A DNA stretch of 64,000 bases from Dokdonella_A sp963834755. GTDB taxonomy: Bacteria; Pseudomonadota; Gammaproteobacteria; Xanthomonadales; Rhodanobacteraceae. A program made the translations under genes and the position numbers. The stretch covers positions 124,001 to 188,000 of the forward strand of contig CAWICQ010000012.1 in NCBI GenBank assembly GCA_963834755.1, read 5' to 3'. Shown here piece after piece: positions 28,990-39,400 of the stretch; positions within the stretch are counted from its first letter, which is position 1, and each line of letters begins with the position of its first letter. The notes under the pieces were generated by a model that worked only from the letters and a program-made list of their open reading frames with translations, was not told the origin of the DNA and searched no databases.

Positions 28990-30700
28990 TCAGTCGAACC
29001 CGTCTGCGAAGATCTCATCGCCGGTCTGTACAGTAGAGCCCAGCACGACGACATAGTCGCCGCTGCCGCCGCTGACGTCGATGCGCCAGCCTGAATTGAA
29101 ATCGCTGTCGACGGTGCTCCAGTCGATCGCGTGCAGCGTCGCGTTCGTCGGCGAGAGCACCGTGATGGAGAGATTTCCGGCGGTCGCGCTCAAGCCGCTA
29201 ATCGTTGGTTGCACCGGCACGTCGATCTGGAACGTCGCCTGCGTGTTCGCGTCCGTCGCGTACTCGTCGTGGACCGTGAGCGAGCCCGCGGCGAAATCGA
29301 TCGTGCGCGTCCACGATGAGACGGCCGAGTTTCCGTCGTAAGCGGGCGTGAGATCGGCGACCGCGTGCACCGAGCCACCGGCGCCCGGTGTGTACGTCAT
29401 CGTCGATACGGTGCCGGTGATCTGCGGAACGAGGTTGCCGTTCTGCTCGAATCGAAGGACGTTGTGCACGTCGGTGCCTTGCTGAATGCCGCTGTGCGAC
29501 CAGATATTTTCGGTCACGGCGAGCCAGGTGTTCTGGTACAGCGTGAACGAGCCCTGGTCCTGATGCGCATGGCTTTCCACATAGGGACCGGCGTCGAATT
29601 CGAGCCACGACGCATTCGTGTTCCAGCCGGTGCGGGCGAAGAGATGGCCGGTCGCTGCGGCGTGGTAGACGAGGTCCGATGGCGGTGAGCCGCCGTTTCC
29701 GGCCGGCAGCAGGTCTTCGCGGAAATTGAATCCGCTCTGCATTTGCTGCACGGAAATCGAGTTGAGCCACCACGACGCGACGCCTTGCGCGAGCCGGATC
29801 GAGCGTCATCCGATGCGCTTCGAGCATCAGCTCGCGGTGGTAGTCGTAGATCACCGGCTCGGAGACGCGCGCCTGATCGCCGATCGCGGCCGTACGGTCG
29901 AGCGTCGGCACGGTCGCGTTGACCCACCACGCGATGCTGTCGGTCAGATGATCGTTGGCGTTGGCGAGATCGACGCCGGTCGAATCGCGCCAGACGCGAT
30001 AGAGATAGAAGAGGCGCTTGTGCGAGAGACCGTAGCCGGTGCCCTCCTGACTGCCGCCGTCCAGGCCGGCGAAATACGACGTCAGCAGAGGAATCTTCAC
30101 GCTGTTGAGAAAATCCATCCATGACTGGCTGTCGTCCGCGAGCGACCAGAACATCGTCGCCTGCAGAAAACTGTAGTAGTAGTTGTTGGCCGGATCGTCG
30201 ATCGACCAGCCCGACCACGGAAACGACTGGCCGCCCCATTGCGCCTGGTCCGGATTCCAGACGTTGAACACAGCCTGCTCGGCATAACTCGCCCAGCGCG
30301 TGCGCTGATCGGCGGTGAGGAACGAGGAGCACCAGTCGTAGGTGATCGCGAGATCGCCGATCATGTCGCCGACATAGAGATACGAATCGCCGGCGACGTC
30401 GGGTGCCTGACCCAGTGCGATCGCGTTTTCGGCAGCGGTGACTTGATCGTCGACCATCTGCACGGCGAGCGTCGCGTATTGCGATCCGCCGGTGATGCGA
30501 TACATGTATGCGGCATCGGTCGCGGAAAATCCGTAGTCCGGATTGCCGTCTACGGCCTGGTCGACCCAATCGCGGAAGCGCTGATACTGCGGCGACTGCT
30601 GATCGACGTACGCAAGATCGATCGTCAATGCCGCGTCGGCACGATTCGCCGAAGCGAGAACGAGCAGCAGCGGCAGGACGAAACGCAAGGCGGTTCGCAT
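28990..30700 (-). pseudogene. Exported heparinase II/III-like protein, apparent frameshift, C-terminal GFD tail
   Basis: The gene encodes a signal peptide (RFVLPLLLVLASANRADA), a helical toroid domain (WSIDDPANNYYYSFLQATMF, EGTGYGLSHKRLFYLYRVW) and a beta-sandwich domain with VESHAHQDQGSFTLY, the layout of polysaccharide lyases and Hep_II_III proteins. The frame shifts near 29794: dropping one base joins MTLDP to LAQGVASWWLNS and gives 569 residues. The last nine residues are DEIFADGFD, close to the ends of two other exported proteins in this window. The lyase activity and substrate are inferred from fold only. GAGGAAACC precedes the ATG at 30700. Confidence 0.75.
28993..29019 (-). other. C-terminal tail motif, copy 1 (heparinase-like protein)
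   Basis: Encodes the final residues DEIFADGFD, directly before the stop. It matches the tails of the second subtilase and the DUF1501 protein in the pattern [IL]-F-x-x-G-F-[DE]. There is no hydrophobic helix or basic end, unlike PEP-CTERM or GlyGly-CTERM signals. Confidence 0.6.
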
Positions 30701-30811
30701 GGATGCGGTTTCCTCGGACGACGCCGGCCAGAAACTAGCAGGCTCTGGCGACGATAAACGCGAAAAGGTACGCGAATGCGACATTTTGGCGCCGCCGCCG
30801 GCGCAGTGCGG

Positions 30812-31567
30812 CTAATCGACGGCGCCAAGCACCATCACGCGCTTGCCATAGCGGAGCTGCTCGTACGCATCCGCGGGCGGCTCGAGGATTTCGACGCGCC
30901 GAAACCCGACCTTGCGCATGATCCACAGCAGCGCTTCGAGACTGGGCACCAGGCAGATGCCGGTCGTGCTCGCTTCGGGCCCGTGCGTTTCCTCGGTCTC
31001 GTCGATGATGCCGAACGAACCTTTTAGCGGTCGTACGAAACGGTAGCTGCCGTAGTCGACTACACCGGTGATGCCGGGAACGACCTGCGTTTCCACGAGG
31101 CAGATGCGCTGCGTCAACGCGCGCGCCGTGCGCAGCGCGCCGACCGGATTTTCGAGGTGGTAGATGAGGCCGAGCATCAGCACGATATCGAAACGGCCGA
31201 GCGCTTCGGCGTCGAGCGCATGCACGTCGGATTGCTGCACGCGCAGGTTGCGCAGATTGAGCGCGTCGCGGATCAAGCTCGCGTCGGCGACGTGCTCGAT
31301 GCGTGCGTCGATCGCGAGCACTTCGCGCGCGCCCATCTGCGCGAGTTGCGTGGAGAACCAGCCCTGATGGCAGGCGATGTCGATGACCGAGCGTTCGGCG
31401 ATCGATTCGCCGAATTCCGCGCGCAATGCGGCTTGCAACATGGCGAGGCGCGTCGCATGGATCGCGTCGAGCGCGCCGCCGTCGTAGGTGGTTGTGACCT
31501 GGCCGCTGGGCAGGCGGAACGGATAGAACCAGGTCTTGCCAAGGACTTTGTCTTCGAGGGTCGACAT
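30812..31567 (-). CDS. CmoB-like (DUF1698) SAM-dependent methyltransferase
   Basis: A 251-residue methyltransferase of the CmoB/DUF1698 group. Motif I is VIDIACHQGWFSTQLAQMGA, the acidic residue follows in VLAIDARIEH, and FDIVLMLGLIYHLENPVGAL is typical of CmoB, which modifies wobble uridine of tRNA. It is shorter than CmoB (about 320) and lacks most of its N-terminal region, so another substrate is likely. The ATG at 31567 is chosen by alignment; the frame is open further upstream. No cmoA is nearby. Confidence 0.75.
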   Translation of the reverse strand: MSTLEDKVLGKTWFYPFRLPSGQVTTTYDGGALDAIHATRLAMLQAALRAEFGESIAERSVIDIACHQGWFSTQLAQMGAREVLAIDARIEHVADASLIRDALNLRNLRVQQSDVHALDAEALGRFDIVLMLGLIYHLENPVGALRTARALTQRICLVETQVVPGITGVVDYGSYRFVRPLKGSFGIIDETEETHGPEASTTGICLVPSLEALLWIMRKVGFRRVEILEPPADAYEQLRYGKRVMVLGAVD

Positions 31568-31664
31568 GGACGACGGTTGCGACTCGGACGAGCGGGAGCG
31601 CGATTGAATCAGACGGATGCGATGCGGACAAGGAATGGCGTCGGTGAGCAGCGACGACCTCACC

Positions 31665-31755
31665 TGTCGTCGTGCCGGCGACAGCCGGGACCCAGCGCCT
31701 TTTCAAGCGCCGCGAGCAGGCAAACCGGGTGCCGCCTTCGCTGGGACGACGAGGA
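31665..31755. repeat. Family B repeat, diverged copy 2
   Basis: GTCGTGCCGGCGACAGCCGG at the left and CCGCCTTCGCTGGGACGACG at the right are decayed arms of the family B pair, between the RND transporter end and the CmoB-like gene. Confidence 0.55.
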
Positions 31756-31766
31756 CCGGCCTCGCT

Positions 31767-34700
31767 TCACTTCGCGACTTTCGTCGACCCTTCGAGCTGG
31801 TCGCCAAGCAAGCGACGCACCGAGACGTAAAAGATCGGAATGAACAGCACGCCGAGGAACGTCGCGAACAGCATGCCGCCGATCACGCCGGTGCCGATCG
31901 CGTGGCGCGAGTTCGCGCCGGCGCCGGTCGAGATCGCCAGCGGCAATACGCCGAGAATGAAGGCGAACGAGGTCATCAGGATCGGACGCAAGCGAAGGCG
32001 CGAGGCATCGATCACCGCCGCGCCGAGCGGACGTCCGGCGCGCTGTTCCTCGACGCAGAATTCGACGATCAGGATCGCGTTTTTGGCGGCGAGGCCGATG
32101 ATCGTGAGGATGCCGATCTTGAAATAGACGTCGTTGGTCAAACCGCGCGCCCAGGTCAGCAGCAGCGCGCCGGTGACGCCGAGCGGAACGACGAGCAGCA
32201 CGGCGATCGGAATCGACCAGCTTTCGTACAACGCAGCGAGGCACAGGAACACGACGAGGATCGACAGCGCATAGAGCACCGGCGCCTGGTTGCCGGAAAT
32301 GATTTCCTGCAGCGATTGGCCGGCCCAATCGAAACCGTAGCCCTGCGGCAGATCGTTGCGGATGATGTTCGAGACCGCCGCCATCGCCTCGCCCGAGCTC
32401 TTGCCCGGCGCCTGGCTGCCGACGATCTCGATCGATTCGTAACCGTTGTAGCGGACGATGGCGGGCGGACCCATCGTCCAGTTCGTGCTGACCACGTTCG
32501 AAAGCGGAATCATCGCCGGCGTCGTGCTGGCGCCGTTGTTCGCCGTTTCGGTCTGTGTCGCGCTGGGCACGTAGAAGTGGCTGAGCGCGTCTGGGCTCGT
32601 GCGGAACGGCGCATCGGCCTGCATGTTCACGCGCAGGACGCGACCGCCGTAGACGAAATCGTTGACGTAGACCGGCGCCAGCATCAGTTGGATGGCGGTA
32701 TAGACGTCCGTCAACGAAAGTCCCATCGACTGCGCCTGCACGCGGTCGACCGACATCGCGAGTTGCGGCGTGTCCTGCAGCACGTTCGGCCGCACGCCGG
32801 TCAGCACGTCCTTGGCATCGGCGGCCTTGCCGAGCAGGATGTTCTGCGCATCGATCAGCGCGGCGTGGCCGGCGCCGGTGCGATCCTGCAGATAAAGATC
32901 GAAGCCGCCGAATTGACCGAGCCCGCGGATCGTCGGCAGGTTGATCGACGAACACCGACGCATCCTTGATGCCGCCGAACAGCTGCGCCCTGGAACTGGT
33001 GGATCAGCTCGGTCGCGCTGTGTTTTCGCTCGCTCCAGGGCTTGAGGCGCGTGAATGCCATGCCGACGTTCTCGGCGCTGCCGACGAAGCTGAAACCGGA
33101 AATCGCGAATACGCCGACCACATCGTCGCTCTTGCGGATGATCTGCGAAACCTGGTCCATCACCGCGTTGGTGCGTTCGATGCTCGCGCCCGGCGGCAGC
33201 GAGACGATGGTCAGCGCATAGCCCTGGTCTTCCTCGGGAACAAAGCTCGTCGGCAGGATGCGGAACATGAAGCCGCAGGCGACGACGACAACCAGAAAGA
33301 CCGCCATCCACAAGCCGGCGCGACGGATCGCACCGGTGACGTGGCCCGAATACGTGTTGCGCGTCCGGTCGAACAGCCGGTTGAAAGCGCGAAAAAACGC
33401 GTTCTTCCTATGGTTGGGAGGCAGCGGCTTGATGATCGTCGCGCACAGCGCCGGCGTGAATACCAGCGCGAGGAACGCCGAAAACGCCGTCGACAGCGCG
33501 ATCGTCAGCGCGAACTGCCGATAGATCGCACCGACCGAACCCGACTGCATCGCGCTCGGTATGAAGACCGCCATCAGCACGACCGCGATCGCGACGACCG
33601 CGCCGGAAATCTGCGTCATCGCCTTGCGCGTCGCGTCTTTTGGCGACAGGCCTTCTTCGCTGATGATGCGTTCGACGTTCTCGATGACGACGATCGCATC
33701 GTCGACGACGATGCCGATCGCCAGCACCATGCCGAACAGCGACAGCTGGTTGATCGTGAAACCGACCATCCACATCGAAAGGAAACCGCCGAGCAGCGCG
33801 ACCGGAATCACCATCGTCGCGATGATCGTGGCGCGGAAGTTCTGCAGGAACATCAGCATGACGAGGAACACCAGCACGATCGCTTCAGCGAGCGTCTTGA
33901 CCACTTCCTCGATCGAGATGCGGATGAATTGCGTCGTGTCGTACGGAATCGACCACGACACGCCGGGCGGGAATGTCGCCTGCAATTCGGTAAGTTTTTC
34001 CTTCACCTCGTCGGCGACGCTGAGCGCATTCGCGCCGCTCACCAGCTGCACGCCGAGGCCGGCGACGCCTTGCCCGTTGTAGACGACGCGCTGGCCGTAG
34101 CGAAACGGTCCGAGCTCGACGCGCGCGACGTCCTTGAGCCGGACCGACGTGCCGTCGACATTCGTGCGCAGGATGATGTTCTCGAACTGCTCGGGCGAGC
34201 TGAAGCGACCATCCGCGGTTACCGCGGCCGTGAAGCCGCTGCCTTTGACGGCGGGTTCGGCGCCGATCGAACCGGTCGCGACCTGCACGTTCTGCGCACG
34301 CACCGCCGCGAGCGCCTGCGCGGCAGACAGACCAAAGCCGTGCAGCTTGTCCGCATCGAGCCAGATGCGCATTGCGTATTCGGAACCGATCTGGAACGTC
34401 TGGCCGACGCCCGGCAAGCGCGCGATCTGATCGATGATGCGTTGCGAAAGGAGATTGTTGAGCTGATACGAATTCATGCTGCCGTCTTCGGACTTCAGCA
34501 TGAAGAACATCAGGAAGTCGGGGTTGGTCTTGACGACGGTGACGCCCTGCGCCGTGACTTCAGCCGGCAACCGCGGCGTCGCCAGCGACACCTTGTTCTG
34601 CGTTTGTACCTGCGCGATATCGGGATTCGTGCCGGGCTCGAAGGTCAGCGTGATCGACGCGGTTCCGTTTGCGCTCGACGACGAGCTGAAATACATCAGC

Positions 34701-34921
34701 CGATCGATGCCGGTGAGCTGCTGCTCGATGACCTGAGTCACCGTCTTCGCCACCGTATTCGCATCCGCGCCCTGGTACGTCGCACTGATCGCGACTTGCG
34801 GCGGCGCGATGCTCGGATACGACTCGATGCCGAGCTTGGTGATCGAGATCGCGCCGCCGAGCGCGATCAGGATTGCGATGACCCAGGCGAAAATCGGGCG
34901 GTCGATGAAAAAACTCGACAT
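31767..34921 (-). pseudogene. RND multidrug efflux inner-membrane transporter (AcrB/HAE1 type) with two apparent frameshifts
   Basis: An AcrB-type proton-driven pump: MSSFFIDRPIFAWVIAILIA start, porter domains, and proton-relay Asp pair in GIVVDDAIVVIENVERI, with the C-terminal Lys in AAKNAILIVEF. Two extra bases, near 32986 and 32946, throw the short stretch GQLFGGIKDASVFV into a third frame between ELIHQFQ and INLPTIRGLG. Removing both gives exactly 1,050 residues, the normal length. As read, the pump would be truncated in the second large periplasmic loop. It follows the adaptor gene by 27 bases in one operon. No outer-membrane channel gene follows. Confidence 0.9.
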
Positions 34922-34948
34922 GGTGATTTCCTTGGCGCAGCCGCGCGG

Positions 34949-36142
34949 TCAGTGCGCGCTTTGTGCGGGCGCTTTGTCCGCCGACGACTTGTCCGTATTG
35001 GACGCGGGCGCGCCGGGTTGCCACGGCGTCGCCTTGGCGGCGGCGCCGGGTTTCACTTTCATCACGCCCGAGACGATGATCTGATCGCCGTCGGCGATGC
35101 CGTCCGTGACGATCCAGTCGGATCCGCGCAAGGTGTCGGCCTTGACGCGTTTCTGCGCGACCTTGCCGTCCGCGCCGACGACGAGCACGTAGGCGCCGTT
35201 ACCGTCGCGCTGCAGCGCCTGCTGCGAAACCAGCCACGCGCGCGTGATCTCGCCGAGCGTCACGCGCACATTGACGTATTGGCCGGGCAACAGCGTGTGA
35301 TCGGGATTCGGCACGATCGCGCGCAGGCTCACCGCGCCGGTGGCGGCGTCGACTGCGGTGTCGAGGAAGTCGAGCGTGCCGGTCACGTCCGACATGGATC
35401 CATCGCTGCGCAACACGTTGACCTTGGCCTTGCCGGGTTCGGTCAGGCGCACGCTGCCGTTCGCCGCGGCGCGACGCAGCGCGTCGATTTCGCTGACCGC
35501 CTTGCTGAAATTCACGTAGACGGGATCGATCTGCTCGACGGTCGTCAGCAGCGTCGCCTCGGACTGTCCGACCAGAGCGCCCTCGGTGACTTGCTGCTGT
35601 CCCGCGCGACCCGAAATCGGCGCGGTGACGCTGGTGTAACCGAGCGTGATGCGCGCCGAATCGACATTCGCCTGCGCCTGCTTGACCGCCGCGGCCGACG
35701 TGCGCTCGGCAGCTTCGGCGGCGTCGACATCGGCTTTCGAAAGGAGACCTTTCGAGGCTACCGAACGCGCGCGCTCGGCGGCGATGTGGTTGTTCGTGTA
35801 GGTCGCCTGCGCGGATGCGAGATTGGCGAGTTGCGCGTTCAGCGCAGCGCGCAGCGGCGCCGGATCGATCTCGAACAGAACCTGGCCTTCCTTGACGTCG
35901 CTGCCTTCGGTGTAGGCGCGTTTCTGCAGAATGCCGGCCGCGCGCGCGCGCACATCCGCGGTACGCAGCGCCGAAACGCGACCGACGAGATCCTGCGTCA
36001 GCGGCACGCTCTGCGCGTGCGCGGTGACCACGCCGACTTCCGCCGGCGGCGCTTGCTGCGGCGTGGGCGGTTTGCTGCAGCCGGTCGCGATGGCCGTCAA
36101 GGTGGCGACCGCGAGCCTCGTTGTTACGCCGGTACGCATCAT
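34949..36142 (-). CDS. RND efflux periplasmic adaptor lipoprotein (AcrA/MexA type)
   Basis: A 397-residue membrane-fusion protein linking the RND pump to an outer-membrane channel. Residues 1-22 are a lipoprotein signal ending IATGC with Cys22. Lipoyl halves flank a helical hairpin (RARAAGILQKRAYTEGSDVKEGQVLFEID; GYTSVTAPISGRAG), followed by the beta-barrel and membrane-proximal domains. The C-terminus is Lys/Ala-rich. GGAAGAAG precedes the ATG. It is the first gene of the pump operon, divergent from the glutamate dehydrogenase gene; no TetR-type repressor gene is adjacent. Confidence 0.94.
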   Translation of the reverse strand: MMRTGVTTRLAVATLTAIATGCSKPPTPQQAPPAEVGVVTAHAQSVPLTQDLVGRVSALRTADVRARAAGILQKRAYTEGSDVKEGQVLFEIDPAPLRAALNAQLANLASAQATYTNNHIAAERARSVASKGLLSKADVDAAEAAERTSAAAVKQAQANVDSARITLGYTSVTAPISGRAGQQQVTEGALVGQSEATLLTTVEQIDPVYVNFSKAVSEIDALRRAAANGSVRLTEPGKAKVNVLRSDGSMSDVTGTLDFLDTAVDAATGAVSLRAIVPNPDHTLLPGQYVNVRVTLGEITRAWLVSQQALQRDGNGAYVLVVGADGKVAQKRVKADTLRGSDWIVTDGIADGDQIIVSGVMKVKPGAAAKATPWQPGAPASNTDKSSADKAPAQSAH

Positions 36143-36427
36143 GGGTCTTCTTCCTTGTGCTTGCGCCGGGCGGACTGGCGTTCCTGCGAGGCAAGGAACG
36201 GCCGCGCCGCTGCCAATACCGGACCATATCGTACAGTTAATGAAATTGGCGAGGGTCTCAACGGCTTTTTTGTGCAGTTCGACGCGAGGAAACAGCGGCG
36301 ACCGGTGCTGACCGCCGCGTGAAGATCACGCAGTTTTGCCTTGAATTACCGGGGTTTGCAGCTAGCTTTCTGTCATGCGCGAGGCGTATCCTTCGGCCCC
36401 TCTCCGTCAGCCTCCTCGAGCCCTTCC

Positions 36428-39400
36428 ATGAATGCCCAGGGCGCCGTTGCCTTGTCTTCCGTCACCGACGTCGAATCCATTCAGAATTTTCTGGCGAGCC
36501 AGCTGAACGGGCAGCGATTGCGTGATGTGCAGACCTTCGCCGGCGAATTCCTGCGCCGCCTGTCGCCGGAAGACTTGGCCGCGCGGTCCGCGGCGGAGTG
36601 GGCCGCACTTGTCACCGGAGCGCTGGACTTCGCGCGCGAGCGGCGCGCGGGGCACGCCAAGCTGCGCGTCTTCGTTCCGAATACGGCCGACAACGGCTAC
36701 GAATCGGCGCGCTCGGTGGTCGAGATCGTCACCGATGACATGCCGTTCCTGGTCGATTCGGTCGGCCTTCGCGTCTCGCAGGCGGGGCTCCAGCTGCACA
36801 CCGTGATCCATCCGGTCTTCCGCATCGCGCGCGATCCGGCCGGTCACCTGTTGAGTCTCAGCGCTGCTGACGATGCGCCGGGCCAGCCCGAATCGATCAT
36901 GCATTTCGAGATCGATCGCATCGCCGGATCGAGCGATCTCGAAGAATTCAAGCAAGGCGTCGCCGATACGCTCGAAGACGTGCGCGCCTGTGTCGCCGAC
37001 TGGTCGGCGATGCGCGCCAAGATGTTCGCAATCGCCGACGATCTGCCTGACCGCAGGATGCCGATCGATGCGGACGGCATCGCCGAAGCGCAGGAATTCC
37101 TGCGCTGGGCCGCGGACGACCATTTCACGTTCCTCGGTTATCGCAAATACGAAGTCGCCAAGGCGGGCAGCGACGACGTGCTGCAAGCGGTGGCCGGATC
37201 CGGGCTCGGCATCCTGCGCGGCGAAGAGCGCTCGCTCGCGCCGCGCTCGCTGCGCACGCTCGCCGCCAAGGATCTGCCGCAGTCGGGGTCGATGGACGCG
37301 ATCATCCTGACCAAGACCAATGCGCGGGCCAGCGTGCATCGTCCGGGCTACATGGACTACATCGGCGTGCTCGCGTTCGATGCAAACGGCATTCCCGTAG
37401 CCGAGGAACGTTTCCTCGGCCTATTCACTTCGGGCGCGTACATGCGCCGGCCGCAGGATGTGCCGCTGGTGCGGCGCAAGGTTGAAGCGGTGATGCAGCG
37501 CGCCGGTTTCCGCCGCGATTCGCATTCGGGCAAGGCGCTGCGCCACATTCTGGAATCATTGCCGCGCGATGAGCTGTTTCAGTGCAGCGACGATGAGCTC
37601 TACACGACTGCGACCGGAATCCTCGCATTGCAGGAGCGCGCGCGGACGAGACTCTTCATTCGCCGCGACAAGTACGGGCGCTTTTATTCGTGCCTCGTCT
37701 ATCTGCCGCGCGATCGCTTCAGCTCCGAGGTGCGCGAGCGTGTCGAAGCCACGCTGAAACGCGCATTGCACGGCGAGCGCATCGATTCCTCGATCCAGGT
37801 CGGCGAATCGCCGCTGGCGAACCTGTATCTCATCGTGCGGCCCAAGCCGGGCGACAAGGCCACCTACGACGTCGCCGAGCTCGAAAGCAAGATCGCGCAG
37901 ATCGTGCGCAACTGGCACGACGAATTGCGCGACACGCTGGTGCAGAAGCACGGCGAAGAAAAAGGCCTCAAGCTCGCCGCGCGATTCGGCCGCGCGCTGC
38001 CGGCCGGCTATATCGAAGAAGTGACGCCGCATGTCGCCGCGGCCGACGTCGAGATGGCGGCCAGCCTGCGCGACGCCGACGACATTCGCCTGAATCTCTA
38101 TCGTTCGCGCCGCAAGGCCGACACGTTGCACTTCAAGGTGTTCCGGCTCGGCGCCGATATTGCGCTGTCGGAAGTGATTCCGCTGCTCGAGAACATGGGC
38201 CTCAAGGTGCTGACCGAGCATCTGTACGAGATCGATGCGGACGGCGCCAGGCTCTACATCCAGGACATCGAAGTGCAGCCGGCGCTGCATTGCGAATTCG
38301 ACATCGAGCAGATCCGCGAGATGTTCCAGATCGCGTTCGAGCGCATCTGGCGCGGCGTCGCCGAAAACGATGCGTTCAACAAGTTGATTCTCGGCGCGCA
38401 GCTCGACTGGCGCCAGGTCAGCGTGCTGCGCGGCTACTGCAAATACCTCTTGCAGACCGGCGTGCCGTTCTCGCAGAGCTATATGGAAGACACGCTCAAT
38501 CGCTATCCGGCGATCGCCGGCATGCTGATCGAGCTGTTCGAAGCCGGCTTCGATCCGGCTCGCGAAAGCGCGGGCAAGATGGCGATCGAAACTGCCAAGA
38601 AGCGGCTCGCGAAAGAACTCGAAGCGCTCGTTTCCGCCGAAGTTCTGAAGGCACATCCGAAATTCATCGAGGATCTCGTCGCCGCGCGCGGCGAGCCGCG
38701 CGCGCTTCAGATCGTCGCGATCATCGCCGCGATCAAGGCGCTGCTCGATCAGGTCGCGAGCCTCGACGAGGATCGCATCCTGCGTGCCTATCTCGGCGTG
38801 ATCGGCGCAACGCTGCGCACCAATTACTATCAGCTCAACAACGGTGCGCCGCACGACTACATCAGCTTCAAGTTCGATTCGGCGAAAGTGCCCGACCTGC
38901 CCAAGCCGCGCCCATATCGCGAGATTTTCGTGTACAGCGCGCGCGTCGAAGGCGTGCATCTTCGCTTCGGACCGGTCGCGCGCGGCGGCTTGCGCTGGTC
39001 GGACCGTCGCGAGGATTTCCGCACCGAAGTGCTCGGCCTGGTCAAGGCGCAGATGGTCAAGAACACCGTCATCGTGCCGGTTGGTTCGAAAGGCGGATTT
39101 TTCGTCAAGCGTCCGCCCGCGTCGGGCGAGCGCGATGCCGTGCTCGCCGAAGGCGTTGCCTGCTATCGCATTTTCATCAATGGACTGCTCGACATCACCG
39201 ACAACCTGGTCGAGGGCAAGATCGCGCATCCAGAAGGCGTCGTGCGCCATGATGGCGACGATCCGTATCTCGTCGTCGCTGCCGACAAGGGCACGGCGAC
39301 ATTCTCGGATATCGCCAACGCGGTCAGTGCCCAACACGGTTTCTGGCTCGGCGATGCGTTCGCATCCGGCGGCTCGGCCGGCTATGACCACAAGAAGATG

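Noticed and set aside
32966..36322. Open frame of over 1,100 codons on the plus strand across the RND pump and adaptor genes
   Set aside because: The opposite strand encodes an AcrB-type pump and an AcrA-type lipoprotein with all family motifs. The plus-strand translation is low-complexity and highly charged, typical of antisense GC-rich sequence.
36143..36427. TetR-type operator in the divergent spacer between the efflux operon and the glutamate dehydrogenase gene
   Set aside because: An AT-rich patch (ATATCGTACAGTTAATG) is present, but I could not find a convincing inverted repeat, and no repressor gene is adjacent.
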